DNA of 64,000 nt from NCBI RefSeq assembly GCF_001439845.1, contig NZ_JYLO01000003.1, forward strand, positions 372,001 to 436,000, in the 5' to 3' direction. The notes beneath the pieces were generated by a model. It searched no databases and had not been told where the DNA came from. It saw only the letters and a list, made by a program, of their open reading frames with translations. Source of the DNA: Pseudomonas lactis. GTDB taxonomy: Bacteria; Pseudomonadota; Gammaproteobacteria; Pseudomonadales; Pseudomonadaceae. Of this stretch, positions 54,441 through 63,320 are shown piece after piece; positions within the stretch are counted from its first letter, which is position 1, and each line of letters starts with the position of its first letter. The translations under genes and the position numbers were made by a program.

Positions 54441-56903
54441 GTGTCGCAACAACAGCCTGATCTACCTCCCGAACTGCGCCCCTTGGCTGAAATGCCGCTG
54501 TTGAAGCGGCTTGCCGCTCGCCTGTTCGGCCATGGCCTCACCCGTTTGCGTGCGCAACATCGGTTTTCCTGGTTGCATGGCCAGGCCGACGGCTTTCGCA
54601 GTGGGCATGAGGCGGGCGTTGAATACGGTTACCGCGAGGGCAAGGCCGATGGCATTGAAGAGGGCCGCCAGGTCCTGTTGATTCGTGACTTTCGCCCCGA
54701 TGAGCACCGGGCGCCAGGCATAGATGACAGCCTGTTCGACGATTGGCGGTTGCCGCTCACCGCAGAGCTGAAGAAACGCATGAAGGCCGATGTCGCACGC
54801 CTGCTGCCAGCCCACGCGCAGCCAAGTGCGGCGCAATGGAAGATGATCTTCAGCGACACGCCCTCGACCTCAGTGATTGCGGGCGCAGGCGCCGGCAAGT
54901 CGACGTCCTTGGTGCTGCGCATCCTGCTGCTCAGCCATTACCTGGGCTTTGAGCTAAGTTCCATGACGGTGGTGACGTTCACCCGCGAGTCGCGCAAGGA
55001 CTTCATCAACAAACTCATGGAGATTCTCAGCCTGTGGGGCCAACCCCTTGGCATTAAAGAAGCTCAGGCGGTGGTGCGCACCTTTCATTCGCGCATCCTG
55101 CCGATGGTGCGCAGCCTGCCGGGCTTTGAACGGCTGCAAGCCTTTGAGAACCTCAATGGTGGTTTTGACGACGCCGACAGCAACGCTTTCGACCTGCGTA
55201 TCAGCGACGCCCAGCGGCAACAGATGAACGCCTGTTATCACCGCTTGTATGGCCGCCATGAGCGCTTTCGCGAGTTGATAGCGCCGTTGGCACGCCATGG
55301 CCTCCAGCTCAAGGAGCTGGAGCGCGATCATCCGGACGTGCAAAAGCGCATGGCCGTGACTGAACTGGCCGCCAAGCGTGATGAAGAACTCTGTGATGTG
55401 ATCGAAGACCTGTGGTTTCGCGCCGGTGCCTGGCCGATCAAAGGCATCGAGCCCAGCCGTCAGGTCTTTGAAATCAACGGCGCGCAATTTCATTGCCACG
55501 GCTATATCCCGGAGCTCGATGCCTGGGTGGTACTGGGGTTCGATGGGCGCGAAAACCCGCAGATCAGTCGGCCGAATTCGAAACTCTCGGTGCGTGCAGA
55601 ATGGGCGGTGAAGCGCACGTTGTTTCAAGCTTTCTGCAATAAGCCGCTGATATGGCTGGATAATTACGAATCTTCCAAGCGCCTTTTGAGCAGCCTGGGC
55701 GGCGATGCCACGGCCGGGCCAGGCTTTGATTACAAGGTTACAGGCGAGCTCGCTTCGGCGCCCCTGTTGGACAGTTTTGTCATGGCAGCCGGGTTTATCG
55801 AGAACCTTGGTTTGGATGTGCCTACGGCGGTTGGCCAGATGAGCTTCGCCAAAGACGACCCGGACCGGCTGTTCTTCGAGGCTCTGAGCATTTTCTGGAA
55901 GGCCCTGGAAGATCACCTGCTGGAACAATCGCCGCCGATCATGACCTACAACCGGATGTTCTCGCTATTTGGCGAAAACACCCCGGAGAACCTCAAGCTG
56001 CTCAGCGATCCGCTGTTGCGGCCGATGTCGCACCTGATGATCGATGAATTCCAGGACGTGTCGCCGCAGATCGTGTCCTGGATCCGCGCCAGCCTGCGGG
56101 AAATCCGCAGCCGCGGGCCGGCCATGCACGTCGGGCGTGGGGCGCAACGCTCATCCTTGTTGTGCGTGGGGGATGACTGGCAATCGATCTACGGCTGGCG
56201 CGGCAGTTCGCCCAAGTACTTCATGGAGTTCAACAAGGAGTTTGTTTCGCCCAGCACTACCCGCGTGATGCTGGGGGAGAACTACCGCAGCCACCAGCAC
56301 ATCATCGACGCCGCCGAACATATCGTACGCAGTGCACCGGCCATCCCGGGCAAGAAGGCCAGGGCCAGTGGCGAGCCCAAGGCATTGGTGCCCGTCACGG
56401 TGTTGGAACGTGACGACGCGGCACTGGGGCAGCGGTTGCTGAAGCACTATCAGCGGGGCGATTCAATCCTGATGCTTTATCGAAAAAGTAGCGATAAGTT
56501 ATTGATTCAGGAACATATTCAGTCGGTAGTTAATGTTGATTCTAGCTTGGCGCCTCAGGCGCGCAGGCTTAAACAGCTGACTTATCACAGTGCCAAGGGC
56601 TTGCAGGCGGATGCGGTGTTTTTGCTGGGTGATTGTCAGCATGTCACCAGTTCGCCGTACAAGAATCAGGTGTATCGCATGGCGGGTTTGGGCAAGGATG
56701 GCGACAACGAGCCTTATGACAATGCGCAGAGAGACGAAGTGTTGCGCCTGGCCTACGTTGGGATTACCCGGGCGGTCAGCCATTGTTATTGGTATGTGGA
56801 GAAGCCGGAAGGCCAGGGTGTGAATGTGCCGAGGGCGTCTGAACGGGTGGATGGCAGGAAGGTGTTTTTTGATGATCAGCGTTCAGTGAAGGGGGCTGGC
56901 TGA
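54441..56903 (+). CDS. UvrD/Rep-like SF1A helicase with N-terminal GX3 repeat
   Basis: 820 residues with a GTG start (AGGAG upstream). Helicase motifs: Walker A GAGAGKST (148-155), Ia TFTRESR, II LMIDEFQDVS, III GDDWQSIYGWRG, IV ENYRS, V TYHSAKGLQADAVFLL and VI LAYVGITRAVSHCYW; all look functional. Residues 47-75 contain eight glycines spaced exactly every fourth residue. A non-helicase insert occupies about 220-480. It is probably a 3'-5' DNA helicase/translocase of repair or conflict resolution; the exact role is unknown. No partner gene is adjacent. Confidence 0.85.
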   Translation: MSQQQPDLPPELRPLAEMPLLKRLAARLFGHGLTRLRAQHRFSWLHGQADGFRSGHEAGVEYGYREGKADGIEEGRQVLLIRDFRPDEHRAPGIDDSLFDDWRLPLTAELKKRMKADVARLLPAHAQPSAAQWKMIFSDTPSTSVIAGAGAGKSTSLVLRILLLSHYLGFELSSMTVVTFTRESRKDFINKLMEILSLWGQPLGIKEAQAVVRTFHSRILPMVRSLPGFERLQAFENLNGGFDDADSNAFDLRISDAQRQQMNACYHRLYGRHERFRELIAPLARHGLQLKELERDHPDVQKRMAVTELAAKRDEELCDVIEDLWFRAGAWPIKGIEPSRQVFEINGAQFHCHGYIPELDAWVVLGFDGRENPQISRPNSKLSVRAEWAVKRTLFQAFCNKPLIWLDNYESSKRLLSSLGGDATAGPGFDYKVTGELASAPLLDSFVMAAGFIENLGLDVPTAVGQMSFAKDDPDRLFFEALSIFWKALEDHLLEQSPPIMTYNRMFSLFGENTPENLKLLSDPLLRPMSHLMIDEFQDVSPQIVSWIRASLREIRSRGPAMHVGRGAQRSSLLCVGDDWQSIYGWRGSSPKYFMEFNKEFVSPSTTRVMLGENYRSHQHIIDAAEHIVRSAPAIPGKKARASGEPKALVPVTVLERDDAALGQRLLKHYQRGDSILMLYRKSSDKLLIQEHIQSVVNVDSSLAPQARRLKQLTYHSAKGLQADAVFLLGDCQHVTSSPYKNQVYRMAGLGKDGDNEPYDNAQRDEVLRLAYVGITRAVSHCYWYVEKPEGQGVNVPRASERVDGRKVFFDDQRSVKGAG

Positions 56904-57411
56904 CCTGCGATGACGGCCTGCCAGCCGACGCCTATCTACCTGACACCCCAACGATCGAAAATGTGGGAGCTGGCTTGCCTGCGATTGCGGCCTGCCAGCC
57001 GGCGCCTATCTACCTGAAACCCCACGATCAAAAATGTGGGAGCGGGCTTGCTCGCGAAGACGGCCTCACAGTCGACACCGTTATACCGAGTGCATATCCA
57101 TTGCTGCGGTAACGGCCGCTTAGGGTTCCGCTCTGACAGCGGCTCACTTTGCAAAAGCGGCAAAGTAAGCAAAACGCTCTTGCCCCACCACTCGGCACCT
57201 CGCCTAGGCTCGGTGTGCCCGAACGCAGGCTTGAATCCGTGGGCCGCCGCCACGCGCCATCCATGGCGCGGGGCGGCTAACCCGGCGTCCTGCCGGGTTA
57301 CCCACGAATTCAAGCCTGCATTCGGCCAGCGTGGTTTAACGGGGCGCCTGAGATCAAGATCAAAAGCAGATCAAGATCAAGAGCGACTCGCTTCGCATCG
57401 TGGTTACCGTC
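56904..57411. repeat. Dispersed intergenic repeat, copy C, with three-way-junction insert at 57221-57323
   Basis: It carries the same flanks as copies A and B, and REP-like GTGGGAGC units precede it. The insert's outer arms (GAACGCAGGCTTGAATCC... pairing with ...GAATTCAAGCCTGC) differ in sequence from copy B but pair in their own copy. The inner hairpins are CGCGCCAT-CC-ATGGCGCG and AACCCGGC-GTCCT-GCCGGGTT. It fills the gap between the helicase and DUF1652 genes; there is no gene inside. Confidence 0.85.
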
Positions 57412-57441
57412 AAAGTGGGGCGTTACTACGCTATTGCCACC

Positions 57442-57696
57442 TCACGCCCGCAACGACAACGGCGGCACAAAACTCTCCAATTCATCCTCCACGGCCTCGA
57501 TGATGCGCTCCACATCAGCCGCGTTCATCACCGTGGCGCACGGGATCCCCGCGATGGCGATCAATGTCTCGCCGCTGGCCCGGTCGAACAGGCGGACGAT
57601 CATGCTGCCGGGGGCGTCCATGCTGCCCTCGAAGCCCATCGGGTGAAAATGCCAGCGCATCAGCTGGCAGGCGTTGGGGAATGTCACTTTGTTCAT
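57442..57696 (-). CDS. DUF1652 family small protein
   Basis: 84 residues from ATG 57696 (AAGGTGG just upstream); an ATG six codons earlier at 57714 is an alternative. The central MRWHFHPMGFEGSMDAPGSM and the IAGIPCATVMNAADVERII stretch fit DUF1652, a small family largely restricted to pseudomonads with no known function. Confidence 0.8.
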   Translation of the reverse strand: MNKVTFPNACQLMRWHFHPMGFEGSMDAPGSMIVRLFDRASGETLIAIAGIPCATVMNAADVERIIEAVEDELESFVPPLSLRA

Positions 57697-57971
57697 GTTG
57701 CCCACCTTGTTCATTGAGCGCTTCCTTTAGCTCGCGGCAGGGGCCAGGACCTTCACTGGTCATGACAGATAAGGACTTAAAAATAGCATTCGTTCGCAAC
57801 TGCAAGGTGACTTTTTTGGGCCCGTTCAGCGGTTCTTTCGCCTAATTTTGATATGGATCATGTCCTACAGAGGAATAGGCAAAAGGCCATTAGTCAGGCG
57901 CTCGATTTGACTCTTGAAGAGGCGGGTAAACTTCGGCAGTCTCAAGTATTTTTCCCGCGATAGAGCCCGAT

Positions 57972-58781
57972 ATGCCCGACATCGCTCCAGACGATGAGTA
58001 TCAGAATTCCCACGCTACCGGCGCGCTGGTGCTGCGCCATCACTTGTGCTGGCGCCATCGCGATCTGGACGGAGTGATGGCCTACTATCACCCCGAGATC
58101 CAGTACCACGATTTTTTCCAGAACCGTGTGGTGGGCTATGCCGAGTTGCGCGAGTACTTGCAGGCCAGCATGCCCCGTGAGGCAGACGAGGCGATTGAAC
58201 ACACCGATCGCATCCGCGCCGATGGCGATACGGCGTTTATCCAGTACCGCATTACCTTGCGTGGCGGCCAGGGCCTGGTGTCGTTTCGTACCAGTGAGGC
58301 CATTACGGTGCGCGACGGGTTGATCTGGCGGGTGAATGAATATGCGTCCCTGGTGCACGAGCAACCGACCCAGGCGCTGCGCCCGACGGTCAGCCGCCTG
58401 GGTCTGTCGCCCCAGCAGTTGGGTTATATGGCCAATGACCTGCAACAATATTTCGAGCGTCAGCAACCGTACCTGGACCCGGAGCTGGACCTGCAGCGGG
58501 TCGCCAAGGCCTGTGGCTACAGTCGCAACCAGATGTCCTACCTGCTGAACCAGGTGCTGGGGCAGAGCTTCTATCGCTACGTCAACCAGGCGCGACTTCA
58601 GCATTTGCTGGCCGCGCTGGACTGCGCCACACCACCCATCAAGGTGGATGATCTGGCCTTTGCCGCCGGTTTCAATTCACTTTCGGCGTTCTACAGCGCT
58701 TTTCGCCAGCACACCGGGCAATCGCCCAAGGCGTACCTCAAACAAATTTCTCTGCGTGCACGCGCGCAAGACAGCCCCTGA
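57972..58781 (+). CDS. SnoaL-like domain fused to AraC DNA-binding domain, regulator
   Basis: 269 residues. Residues about 20-130 form an NTF2/SnoaL-like fold (RHRDLDGVMAYYHPEIQYHD ... GLIWRVNEYASL), a possible small-molecule sensor. About 160-265 are an AraC HTH pair (VAKACGYSRNQMSYLLNQ; LAFAAGFNSLSAFYSAFRQHTGQSP). It lies 49 bp upstream of the FAD-oxidoreductase gene on the same strand and probably regulates the polyamine-type genes that follow. Confidence 0.82.
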   Translation: MPDIAPDDEYQNSHATGALVLRHHLCWRHRDLDGVMAYYHPEIQYHDFFQNRVVGYAELREYLQASMPREADEAIEHTDRIRADGDTAFIQYRITLRGGQGLVSFRTSEAITVRDGLIWRVNEYASLVHEQPTQALRPTVSRLGLSPQQLGYMANDLQQYFERQQPYLDPELDLQRVAKACGYSRNQMSYLLNQVLGQSFYRYVNQARLQHLLAALDCATPPIKVDDLAFAAGFNSLSAFYSAFRQHTGQSPKAYLKQISLRARAQDSP

Positions 58782-58830
58782 CGCTGCGCTCTAGGATCGA
58801 CCCTATCGAACCGAGGTAGGGGAACCTGGC

Positions 58831-60237
58831 ATGCCGGCATGGCGCAGTATCAGTTTATGGATGGACCAACTGGACGACCCGCTGGTGGCGCGGCCGTCGC
58901 TGGAGCACGACCTGGACGTCAATGTGGCGATCATCGGCGCCGGCTACACCGGCCTGTGGACCGCCTATTACCTGAAGCGCCAGGCCCCCGAGCTGAAAAT
59001 TGCAATCATCGAGGCGCAAACGGCCGGTTTCGGCGCATCCGGGCGCAATGGTGGCTGGTTGATGGGCAACCTTTTGGGAGAAGACCGTCTTCTGGCAGGG
59101 CTTGCCCCCAAGCAGCGTCGCGCTTCGTTTGACCTTTTGCATGGCATTCCCGATGAAGTGGCCCAGGTGCTGGCGCGCGAAGGCATTGACTGCGATTACC
59201 GCAAAGGTGGCGCCTTGTATTGCGCCGCACGCTACCCCGAACAGGAAGGCAGCCTGCGCCGCTATCTGGACAAGCTGTACGCCCAAGGCCTTACCGAAGC
59301 GGACTACCGCTGGCTCAGCCCGCAGCAATTGGCCGAGCAGGTCCGCATTGCCAAGCCTTATGGCGGCATCTATGCCCCCCACGTCGCGACCATCCACCCG
59401 GCGAAACTGGTGCGTGGCCTGGCGCGGGCCGTTGAGAACCTGGGTGTAGCCATCTACGAGAACAGCCCCGTGACCCATTGGCAGTCCGGCAGCCTGCGCA
59501 CCGCCAAGGCCAGCGTGCGCGCCGCCTGGGTGGTGCCTGCTGTCGAGGGTTACGCCAATACCTTGCCGCCGTTGGGCCGCTATCAGTTACCGGTGCAGAG
59601 TTTGATCGTTGCCACCGAACCGCTGCCGGCCAGCACCTGGGCAGACATCGGGCTCAGTCAGGGTCAGGCCTTTGGCGAGAGCAGCCGTCAAGTTACCTAC
59701 GGCCAGCGTACGGCCGACAATCGCCTGGTGTTCGGCGCCCGTGGCGGTTATCAATTTGCCGGCAAGTTGCGGCACAACTTCGACCTGACCGACAGCGAAG
59801 TGGAGTTGCGTCGCTACCTGTTTGGCGAACTCTTCCCACAGCTGAAAAAGGCCAGGATTACCCACTCCTGGGGCGGCAACCTCGGCATGTCGCGCCGTTT
59901 TCGACCGCACATGCTCTGTGACCACAGCACCGGCGTCGCACTGTCCGGCGGCTATGGCGGGGAGGGCGTGGGGGCCACCAACCTCGGCGGCCGCACCCTG
60001 GCCGATTTGATCCTGGGTCGCGACACCTTGCTGACCCAACAACCCTGGGTGATTCGCGAGGGCGGCCTCAAAGCACTAAAGGCCTGGGAGCCCGAGCCGT
60101 GCCGCTGGCTGGGCTACAACGCGATCATTCGCAGTTTTGTTCATGAAGACCAGGTCTTGGCCAACCCCAACACTGCGCCCTGGCGTCGCAAGCTGGCGAC
60201 CGGCATTGCCGGTTTCATGGAAGGTTTCATGCACTAA
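58831..60237 (+). CDS. FAD-dependent amine oxidoreductase, PuuB/OrdL-like
   Basis: 468 residues of the DAO family. The dinucleotide motif NVAIIGAGYTGLWTAYYL lies near residue 30, with GASGRNGGW behind it and the C-terminal FAD contact SGGYGGEGVGATNLGGR. Related enzymes (PuuB, OrdL) oxidise gamma-glutamylputrescine or other amines to aldehydes. The adjacent cupin and PotF-like genes support polyamine or related amine catabolism. AGGTAGGGGA precedes the ATG. Confidence 0.82.
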   Translation: MPAWRSISLWMDQLDDPLVARPSLEHDLDVNVAIIGAGYTGLWTAYYLKRQAPELKIAIIEAQTAGFGASGRNGGWLMGNLLGEDRLLAGLAPKQRRASFDLLHGIPDEVAQVLAREGIDCDYRKGGALYCAARYPEQEGSLRRYLDKLYAQGLTEADYRWLSPQQLAEQVRIAKPYGGIYAPHVATIHPAKLVRGLARAVENLGVAIYENSPVTHWQSGSLRTAKASVRAAWVVPAVEGYANTLPPLGRYQLPVQSLIVATEPLPASTWADIGLSQGQAFGESSRQVTYGQRTADNRLVFGARGGYQFAGKLRHNFDLTDSEVELRRYLFGELFPQLKKARITHSWGGNLGMSRRFRPHMLCDHSTGVALSGGYGGEGVGATNLGGRTLADLILGRDTLLTQQPWVIREGGLKALKAWEPEPCRWLGYNAIIRSFVHEDQVLANPNTAPWRRKLATGIAGFMEGFMH

Positions 60238-60263
60238 GTCGTTCCACCCACAGGGGAAAACCC

Positions 60264-60605
60264 ATGAGCATCACCCAATTCAAAGACACGCTGAACACCC
60301 CTCTGCCGGATTCATCACCGGTGGCGGCGCCCTTGGGCGAGCCCATCGCCGTGGCCTCCACGCTGAGCGTGGAGCGCAACGACGGCGTCGAGACCGGTAT
60401 CTGGGCCTGTACGCCGGGGCGCTGGCGTCGGCAGATCACGTCCCAGGAGTTCTGCCATTTCATCCAAGGGCGCTGCACCTTCACGCCTGATAACGGGGAA
60501 ACCCTGCACATACAAGCCGGTGACGCACTGATGTTGCCAGCCAATAGCACCGGTATCTGGGATATCCAGGAGACCGTGCGCAAGACCTATGTCCTGATTC
60601 TGTAA
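60264..60605 (+). CDS. Small cupin-domain protein of the amine gene set
   Basis: 113 residues forming a single cupin of the type DUF861/Cupin_3 (TSQEFCHFIQGRCTFTPDNGE, LMLPANSTGIWDI). Such cupins commonly accompany gamma-glutamylputrescine-oxidase genes. It starts 26 nt after that gene. The metal site is incomplete, so a binding rather than a catalytic role is possible. Confidence 0.78.
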   Translation: MSITQFKDTLNTPLPDSSPVAAPLGEPIAVASTLSVERNDGVETGIWACTPGRWRRQITSQEFCHFIQGRCTFTPDNGETLHIQAGDALMLPANSTGIWDIQETVRKTYVLIL

Positions 60606-60663
60606 CGCTTTGATCCTTGATCGCCTGCCATAAAAAGCCCTAAAACCGCCAGGAAATCGAACC

Positions 60664-61743
60664 ATGAAAGCCATTGCCCTGTTGCCCTTGATGTTGGTGG
60701 CCTCTATCAGCCAGGCCGCTGAGACTGTGAAGATCTATAACTGGTCGGACTACATCGCACCGGACACCACCAAAAATTTCCAGCAAGACACCGGCATCGG
60801 TTTCACCTACGACGTGTACGACAGCAACGAAACCCTCGACGGCAAGCTGATGACCGGTAAATCAGGCTACGACGTGGTATTCCCCTCCAACCATTTCATG
60901 GCTCGGCAGATCCAGGGCGGCGCCCTGAAAAAGCTCGACAAGAGCCAGTTGCCCAACTGGAAAAACCTCAACCCGGTGCTGCTCAAGGCCCTGGAAAATA
61001 ACGACCCTGGCAATGCCCACGGCTTCCCGTACCTGTGGGGCAGCACCGGTATCGGCTACAACATCGACAAGGTCAAGGCGGTACTCGGCGACAATGCCCC
61101 GGTGGACTCCTGGGACTTGATCTTCAAACCGGAAAACATGGCCAAGCTGCAAAAATGCGGCGTCGCCATCCTCGATAACGGCCCCGAACTGCTGCCTGCC
61201 GCGCTGAATTACCTGGGCTTGCCGCACCACAGCAAAAAAGCCGAGGACTACAAAAAGGCCGAAGCCCTGCTGATGAAAGTGCGACCTTACGTGGCGTATT
61301 TCCATTCTTCGAAATACACCGCCGACCTGGCCAATGGCGATATCTGTGTAGCCGTCGGTTTCTCCGGCGATATCCTGCAGGCCGAAAGCCGCGCCAAGGA
61401 AGCCAAGAACGGCGTGAATATCGGCTACAACATTCCCAAGGAAGGCGCAGCGATCTGGTTCGACATGGTGGCCATGCCCGTCGACGCACCGAATGAGAAA
61501 GCCGGCTATGCGTTCATGAACTACCTGCTGCGCCCCGACGTGATGGCGAGTATCACCAACTACGTGCACTACGCTAACGGCAACGCGGCGGCCGACAGCC
61601 TGGTAGACCCCGCGATCAAGGCCGATACAAAGGTGTATCCAAGCGCGGAAATGATGGGCAAGTTATTTGCACTGGAGGCCATGCCGTTGAATATCGACCG
61701 GGTGCGTACTCGGGTTTGGAACACCATTCGCACAGGGCGATAA
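60664..61743 (+). CDS. PotF/SpuD-like polyamine-binding periplasmic protein
   Basis: 359 residues with a signal peptide (cleavage after SISQA-AE) and the polyamine-binding form VKIYNWSDYIAPDTTKNFQQ. The ligand-contact segment FPSNHFMARQIQGG is close to that of SpuD/PotF. AGGAAAT precedes the ATG. No permease or ATPase genes follow, so it must share a transporter encoded elsewhere or act as an orphan sensor-type binder. Confidence 0.88.
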   Translation: MKAIALLPLMLVASISQAAETVKIYNWSDYIAPDTTKNFQQDTGIGFTYDVYDSNETLDGKLMTGKSGYDVVFPSNHFMARQIQGGALKKLDKSQLPNWKNLNPVLLKALENNDPGNAHGFPYLWGSTGIGYNIDKVKAVLGDNAPVDSWDLIFKPENMAKLQKCGVAILDNGPELLPAALNYLGLPHHSKKAEDYKKAEALLMKVRPYVAYFHSSKYTADLANGDICVAVGFSGDILQAESRAKEAKNGVNIGYNIPKEGAAIWFDMVAMPVDAPNEKAGYAFMNYLLRPDVMASITNYVHYANGNAAADSLVDPAIKADTKVYPSAEMMGKLFALEAMPLNIDRVRTRVWNTIRTGR

Positions 61744-62054
61744 TTCACACCTTTCGTGTGCTGGCATGGAGTGTTTTTTAATAGTGCGGACTTTATTAAG
61801 GTGTCCGCATAATTAAACTGCCATACCAGCATACTGCCATTGAAATAAATGCTCGCAACAGGGAGCTCTTTCGGGATTGTTAAGTCACTATAAAGTTGAT
61901 AGGGCGAATGAACGGTTGCGAGATATGTACAGTGTCAATTTCTTGAAATGATGTGTTAAAGATAATGGCTGGGAGATGAGGGGGGAATGTGAGAGCGTTG
62001 CGTACTGAAATATGCGTAGTACTTCAACATAAAACTGACTAAAGGGTTATAAAT
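61744..62054. other. Intergenic, AT-rich, no gene seen
   Basis: 311 bp with a clear drop in GC. No frame has a ribosome site. It must hold the end of the PotF transcript and the promoter of the first RTX-like gene; no clear terminator is visible. Confidence 0.5.
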
Positions 62055-62525
62055 ATGACGACATACGCCCCCCTTCCTATCGGTGGAACCTGGACCTCAC
62101 CGGTCTCTCATACTCCCGTATTACGGGGCGAAAACCGTGCTGAACGGCTTGTCGCCGTCCCCGGCGAAGCGTCTGTGCTTATCGGGCGGGGCGGCGCTGA
62201 CCATTTATGGGGAGCGTGGGGTGCAAATACCTTCAAGTATGAAAAGCTCTCCGACTCCTCTCGCACTAACGAAGATGTTATCTTTAATTTTGATCCTGGG
62301 GAGGACAAGATTGACGTATCAAAACTGCTAAGTAAGTACAAGGTGAAGGAAGTCAGAATTCGGAATGAGCCGCCCGAGAAAATAGGTGATGTACAGATCA
62401 TACATAGCCCCTTTGGCGACAGTAGACTCACAATCAAAGTGCGCCCCCATGGGCCAGACTTCTCTGTTCGTATTGATGCCATGAAATTGTTGCCTGAGCA
62501 TATCGATTTCTTCAGTCGTCGTTAA
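62055..62525 (+). CDS. Small RTX/serralysin C-terminal-domain-like protein, paralogue 1
   Basis: 156 residues without a classical signal peptide. The middle reads VLIGRGGADHLWGAWGANTF, one degenerate RTX nonapeptide pair, then DVIFNFDPGEDKIDVSKLL, matching the serralysin (peptidase M10) C-terminal pattern FxxGxDKIDxS. No protease or other catalytic domain is attached. The tail ends LPEHIDFFSRR. It is about half identical to the gene 325 bp downstream. No type I secretion genes are in the window. It could be a secreted orphan calcium-binding protein. Confidence 0.65.
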   Translation: MTTYAPLPIGGTWTSPVSHTPVLRGENRAERLVAVPGEASVLIGRGGADHLWGAWGANTFKYEKLSDSSRTNEDVIFNFDPGEDKIDVSKLLSKYKVKEVRIRNEPPEKIGDVQIIHSPFGDSRLTIKVRPHGPDFSVRIDAMKLLPEHIDFFSRR

Positions 62526-62850
62526 AGTCTTGGTTGATGCCGGGTCGATCAGGTAAGCCATACCGCTGAGTATCGATCACGTGGGTGCTCGGGTAGGGAA
62601 TGCCATCCGAACGAGGAGATGATTAGCTGGCGGTCACATTTATAACCCGCTGGCTTGAAGTATAAGCCAGCAGCCCTGGCGCCCAGATGATAAATGCGCT
62701 ATTGGCGGTGACCTTAATAAATAATAACGTCATATTTAAGACATTTAATGTCAAGTATTTCGAGTGGAAAGTGTTATTGCCTGCGTGAGAGATTTCGATC
62801 CGCAACGCGTAACACTTTCACATACACTCATTATCTGACAGGTGACTTAT
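62526..62850. other. Intergenic between the two paralogues; hairpin at 62649-62671
   Basis: 325 bp, AT-rich toward its end. GCTGGCTT-GAAGTAT-AAGCCAGC forms a perfect 8-bp stem that may end the first transcript, though without a T run. The AT-rich 62700-62760 stretch may carry a promoter for the second gene. Confidence 0.45.
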
Positions 62851-63312
62851 ATGTCCTCAATACAAAGCCTTCCCACTGGCGGCACGTGGACCCAACCGGA
62901 AAACAGCCCGCCGACCTTGCGTGGTACAGACCAGCGTGAGCGCCTGGAAGCCAAGCGCGGCGAGCCCTCGGTGCTCGTCGGCGGCGGTGGTGCCGACCAG
63001 TTGGTGGGGCGCCAAGGTGAGAATACATTCAAATATGAAAAAAGCACCGACTCCCTTGGCGATGACCCAGACACTATCTTGAATTTCAACCCAAAGGAGG
63101 ATGAGATCGATGTGTCCGGAGTTTTGAAAGAAAACAACATCTCAGCCATTAATATCCAAACAGGCCCGCCCGTGAACGTGGGTGATGTGCAACTGACCCA
63201 CGAATTTGGCGTAAGCACCTTGAATATCAAGGTTAACCCTGAAGGGCCGAACTTTTCTGTGCGAGTGGACGGGGTAAATCTCTTGCCGGAGCATATTAAT
63301 TTCTTTCAGTAG
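62851..63312 (+). CDS. Small RTX/serralysin C-terminal-domain-like protein, paralogue 2
   Basis: 153 residues from ATG 62851, with ACAGGTGA just upstream; the in-frame GTG at 62842 lies in that ribosome site. It has the same architecture as paralogue 1: PTGGTWTQPE start, SVLVGGGGADQLVGRQGENTF RTX-like turn, DTILNFNPKEDEIDVSGVL, SFNIKV-type strands and the tail LPEHINFFQ. The RTX glycines are better kept here. Tandem duplication is evident. Confidence 0.65.
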   Translation: MSSIQSLPTGGTWTQPENSPPTLRGTDQRERLEAKRGEPSVLVGGGGADQLVGRQGENTFKYEKSTDSLGDDPDTILNFNPKEDEIDVSGVLKENNISAINIQTGPPVNVGDVQLTHEFGVSTLNIKVNPEGPNFSVRVDGVNLLPEHINFFQ

Positions 63313-63320
63313 GATTAAGC

